A stretch of DNA of 64,000 nucleotides. It comes from Deuterostichococcus epilithicus. Its lineage: Eukaryota > Chlorophyta > Trebouxiophyceae > Prasiolales > Stichococcaceae. A program made the translations under genes and the position numbers. Positions 60,692 to 64,000 of the stretch are shown piece by piece (the stretch's first letter is position 1; each line of letters begins with the position of its first letter). The stretch spans positions 1,240,001 through 1,304,000 of the forward strand of contig JAVTLE010000010.1 of NCBI GenBank assembly GCA_033439295.1. Reading direction: 5' to 3'. The notes below the pieces were generated by a model. It saw nothing but the letters and a program-made list of their open reading frames with translations, was not told the origin of the DNA and did not search any database.

Positions 60692-63600
60692 ATGGACGCA
60701 GAACAGTCTACGCTGCAGTTCCAGCCCCTCCAGGTGGGTCAGCATGTCCTGCTGTGCGGTCAGGCGCTTCCCTGTGACCCTGTTGCTCAAAAGGTATTCA
60801 TCTGTGCGCAGAGTGCGATTGACACGACATTCTGGACCAAGCTCAAGGAACTGAAGCTGGACCAACTGCGTCTGTCGGAGGAGCCGCTGTCGCTGCAAGG
60901 TGCGCTCATGCGCGCGCGCCGGACCACGTGTTTGATGCTTGTCCACGTGTGGCAAACCTTTCGATGTCTTCCGGAATCACAGCAACTCATTTTGCCCGCA
61001 GGGTGGTATGCTGCCGCAAGGAACCCCGATGTGCTCCCCACACTGCATGTGGACCAAGGGTCCTTTGACACGGTGGCCTCGCCTCCGCCGGTGGGTCATG
61101 ATTGTGTCGCAGCAGCCTGCTCCCCATTGCCGTGCCTTATGCAGCCTTCGCGAAGACTGCCGCAAGCAATGCCGAATTAGAGGGCTGCCACATGTCTCTT
61201 GCAGATGGGCACACCCGAACACGGCACCATACACAATGTCAACAGCCTGGACTCGTTCAGAGCGTTCGACAGGCCGGCTGCGGCACAGCAGGCAAGTTGC
61301 CAGTTTTCGGATATGGCTCGTGCTCGGCCACGCTCGTCTCAAGGTTGTCTCTAGTAATTGTTATCAGGTGTTGCACAGGCTGCACGACAGATCTGGCAGT
61401 CAATCGTGACCGGCGAAGCTCTGGCGCAGCCGTCCGTTCTGAACCGCTTCCTGCTGCTGACTTATGCGGACCTCAAGAAATACAGATTCTACTACTGGTA
61501 AGAACGTCAGACACTTGCGCATGCTGGGCCATAGGAAGCTGCTCACATATAGCTTGTGCAATGTCTTGCCGGAAATGCTTATATTTGGCCATGTAGCATG
61601 CCCAGCGTATCAGCACTGTAGGGTTAGGGTCGATAAGCGGCCAATTACTGCCTGCCGGCAGGTTCTCCTTCATCGCGCTCAAGCCGCCGGCGGCCTTCAC
61701 GAGCAGTCCGGCAGTCAGCCTCGTCAGCGGTCTCGGCAGCCAGGCAGCCGCTGGGGTGCGCCATGTATATCAACCCTTCGATGTTGTCGGTTGTCCTGTC
61801 ATCGATGTGCGTCCGCAACAGCCGGCCTGTGTATACACATCAGGGTGTGAGCATGCACGCACAGGTGGCTGAAGCTTGCGACTCTTGGGCAACCACACCT
61901 GCGTCCAATGGCGAGCCGTCGGAGCGGCAGCCATTCTGGCTGATCGTCACCCGATCAGGTAAATTGTTACTCTACGCACTTGGTGCTCTGCGTTCCCAGT
62001 GACCGCGCCTCCCAAGCCGACAAATCGACCCCAGTGCCACCACACCACCTCGGCAAGGGGCGTGCACTGTCTGAAGCGGCAGGCAGCATCGAGCAAACCG
62101 ATGAATCGCAAGTCTCCCTGGTCGCAGGCGTGGCAACAGAGTGCCAGCCGCTGTCGCGGTGGCCGGCGCTGCTGGGCGGCGCGAGCGGCAGCGGCGCGGA
62201 GGTGCTGCTGGCATTTGCGGACCCCAGCCGCTCGCCGGCGCACCCCGGCTGGCCGCTGCGCNACGCGCTGCTGGCGGCGGCGGCGCGGCTGCGCCTGCGG
62301 CGCCTGCGGGTGGTGTGCGTGCGGCGACGCAACCGCAGCACGGATGCCGACGCCAGCCTGCTGCTCGATGTAGCGCTGCCGGAGGTCCCAGAAGGTGAGA
62401 ACATCATTCAGGACGATCCGACATGTGGAGTGGAAGCGAGCAAGAATCCATGCGCTCTCTGCTCTGCAGGGGGCGCATAGTTCTCAGCAACCTCGTGACC
62501 TTGCCCTCCAAGCAGCTGCGATGGTGTGCAACACCTGCTTCAGTGTGGCTCCTATTCCGGCCTCGCAGGCTGGTGCGGCGAGCAGGGCGCAGCGCCCGCG
62601 GCGGTGGGCTGGGAGGCGGGCACCCGCGGCAAGGCGGCCTCCCGCCAGGTGAGAAGCTTTGTTGCTTTCGTGCCGGGCGAGCCTCCTGAGAGACTGCGAG
62701 CGCCATCTGCTGGACATGCTGCCTTGCTGCGCAGCCGCGGCAGCTCCTGCGCAGCGACGCACGCCGGCGTGGTGCAGGCCGCAAACGACATGGTCGGCGC
62801 CGGCGGAGCCTCACGCCCCTGCTTGTCCCCTGCCGCCGCAGGTGGACCTGGGGGCGGCAATGGACGCCAGGCAGCTGGCGGAGGGCGCTGTCGACCTGAA
62901 CCTGAAGCTCATGAAGTGGCGGGCGGCGCCGTCGCTCGACCTGGACAGCCTCGCGGCCACGCGCTGCCTGCTGCTCGGTGCCGGTGCGTCAGTCTGCCCC
63001 GCTCGTGCCTGTTCAAGGCCTCCTGCGATACTAATTTAAGTCCAAGCCAGACTTTGTATCCCTGCAAGGAAGCTCGCTGCTCACACACGTGGCTCAAGCA
63101 CGTCGGGCACCAGTCCCGTGAGGAGATTGCTCAGAGGTATCGAGTCTTATCTCAATAGTTCCATTTGCGCATTCTGAACCGTCTTGCATGTGCAGATGTG
63201 CCGTCGGTGCGGCACACAAAACAGCACACAAATCACCTCACATCTTGGGAGTCTGCCTGCCTGCCACCCTAGAGTCAATACGGATTCATCAGCACGGTCG
63301 CCGGCTTCCAGGCACATTGGGATGCGCGGTGGCGCGCACGCTCCTGGGCTGGGGCGTGCGCAGCATCACGCTCCTGGACAACTCGAACGTATCCTACAGC
63401 AACCCGGTGCGCCAGTCGCTGTACGCCTTTGCTGACTGCGTGGGGGGCGGCAAGCCCAAGGCCGCCGCAGCTGCGGCCGCCCTGCAGGCGCGCTGCTCAC
63501 ACCCTCCGCTCATTTGCACCCTTCACGCGTTGTGTCGTGATTTGGTGGGGTATGATCTGGGTGCATGGCGCCATGCCCTTCGTGCCCGCTACCGCCTCCC

Positions 63601-64000
63601 CTCCTGAACTCTCCAAAGCTCCAATTGCCTCGCGCCTGCCAGCATTCGTGACGCCGGGGCAAGTGCTCCCCTTGTGTGCTCTTGTAAGAACCCTGCCACA
63701 GACGAGCCTGCCCGCCTGGCTTCCCCCATGCAAGCGGTGGTGAGCGAAGGACATACTTCCAGGCTGTGTAGACACCCAATCCATCCACCACCATGTGACC
63801 GACAGGCCATCTACCCAAACGTGGACGCGCAAGGAGTGCACCTGAGCGTGCCGATGCCGGGCCACCTCATCAGCGAGGCCGAGGAAGCGGCCGTGCGGCG
63901 GGACGCCGAACAGCTGGAGCTGCTGATCCGCGAGCATGATGCGGTCTTCCTGCTGCTGGACACGCGGGAGGCGAGGTGCGCTGGGGGCTTACAAGCTGCC
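60692..64000 (+). CDS. ATG7: Autophagy E1-like activating enzyme ATG7, 3'-partial
   Basis: ATG7 adenylates ATG8 and ATG12 and passes them to ATG3 and ATG10 in autophagosome formation (cytosol). The ATG at 60692 gives [14 protein letters not shown], spliced to [20 protein letters not shown] (about 60820). Then follow [20 protein letters not shown] (about 61002), [20 protein letters not shown] (about 61208), [19 protein letters not shown] (about 61440-61497), FWLIVTRSG (about 61934), HPGWPLR (about 62240), [16 protein letters not shown] (about 62875-62920) and [17 protein letters not shown] (about 62938-62985). The exon joining at about 63309 supplies [20 protein letters not shown], completing the GxGxxG nucleotide-binding loop. 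[18 protein letters not shown] and CVGGGKPKA follow, then [20 protein letters not shown] and [14 protein letters not shown] to the edge. The catalytic Cys and the C-terminal homodimer part lie beyond the window. Base 62262 is an unresolved N. Confidence 0.93.

Overview
The window is nuclear DNA from a green alga, most likely a chlorophyte near Chlorella (Trebouxiophyceae). It is GC-rich. Its genes are cut into many short exons with GT-AG introns, and three genes have the algal poly(A) signal TGTAA downstream of the stop. The plant and algal gene set (retinoblastoma-related protein, RIK/KHDC4 KH protein, ATG7, phage-type organelle RNA polymerase) agrees with this. No tRNA, rRNA, CRISPR array or complete transposon was recognised. 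Gene ends below mark the first and last coding base I can support. Inner exon borders were read by eye.

Layout. 1-3360 (-) holds an unrecognised gene that runs off the left edge. 4427-13276 (-) is a very large single-pass surface protein with a signal peptide, repeated LamG lectin-like domains, two DUF4215-type cysteine repeats, one membrane span and a short tail. It diverges from a pocket-only retinoblastoma-related gene (13795-17583, +). Three minus-strand genes follow: a secreted subtilisin-like protease (17944-22774), a 111-residue MYND zinc-finger protein with a C-terminal membrane anchor (23353-23921) and the phage-type organelle RNA polymerase (25136-34040). The polymerase diverges from DPH2 of the diphthamide pathway (34570-38126, +).

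The right half continues with an unrecognised helical protein (38587-41924, -) that diverges from an ApaG-domain protein (42308-44397, +). A NUDCD1-like protein (44616-47734, -) diverges from a probably plastid-targeted GNAT-like protein (48079-49490, +). Then comes a rearranged stretch: a CAP-LysM fusion gene that looks frame-damaged (50983-53072, +), bracketed by two copies of a 0.7-kb direct repeat, and an unrecognised gene (about 53990-55280, -). The window ends with KHDC4/RIK (56146-60251, -) diverging from ATG7 (60692 to the right edge, +).

How the genes fit together. They do not form a pathway. The strongest organising feature is five head-to-head pairs sharing 340-530 bp between start codons. 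The items most worth following up are the LamG/DUF4215 membrane protein, the retinoblastoma protein without its N-terminal domain, the MYND protein with a membrane tail, and the CAP-LysM gene between direct repeats.
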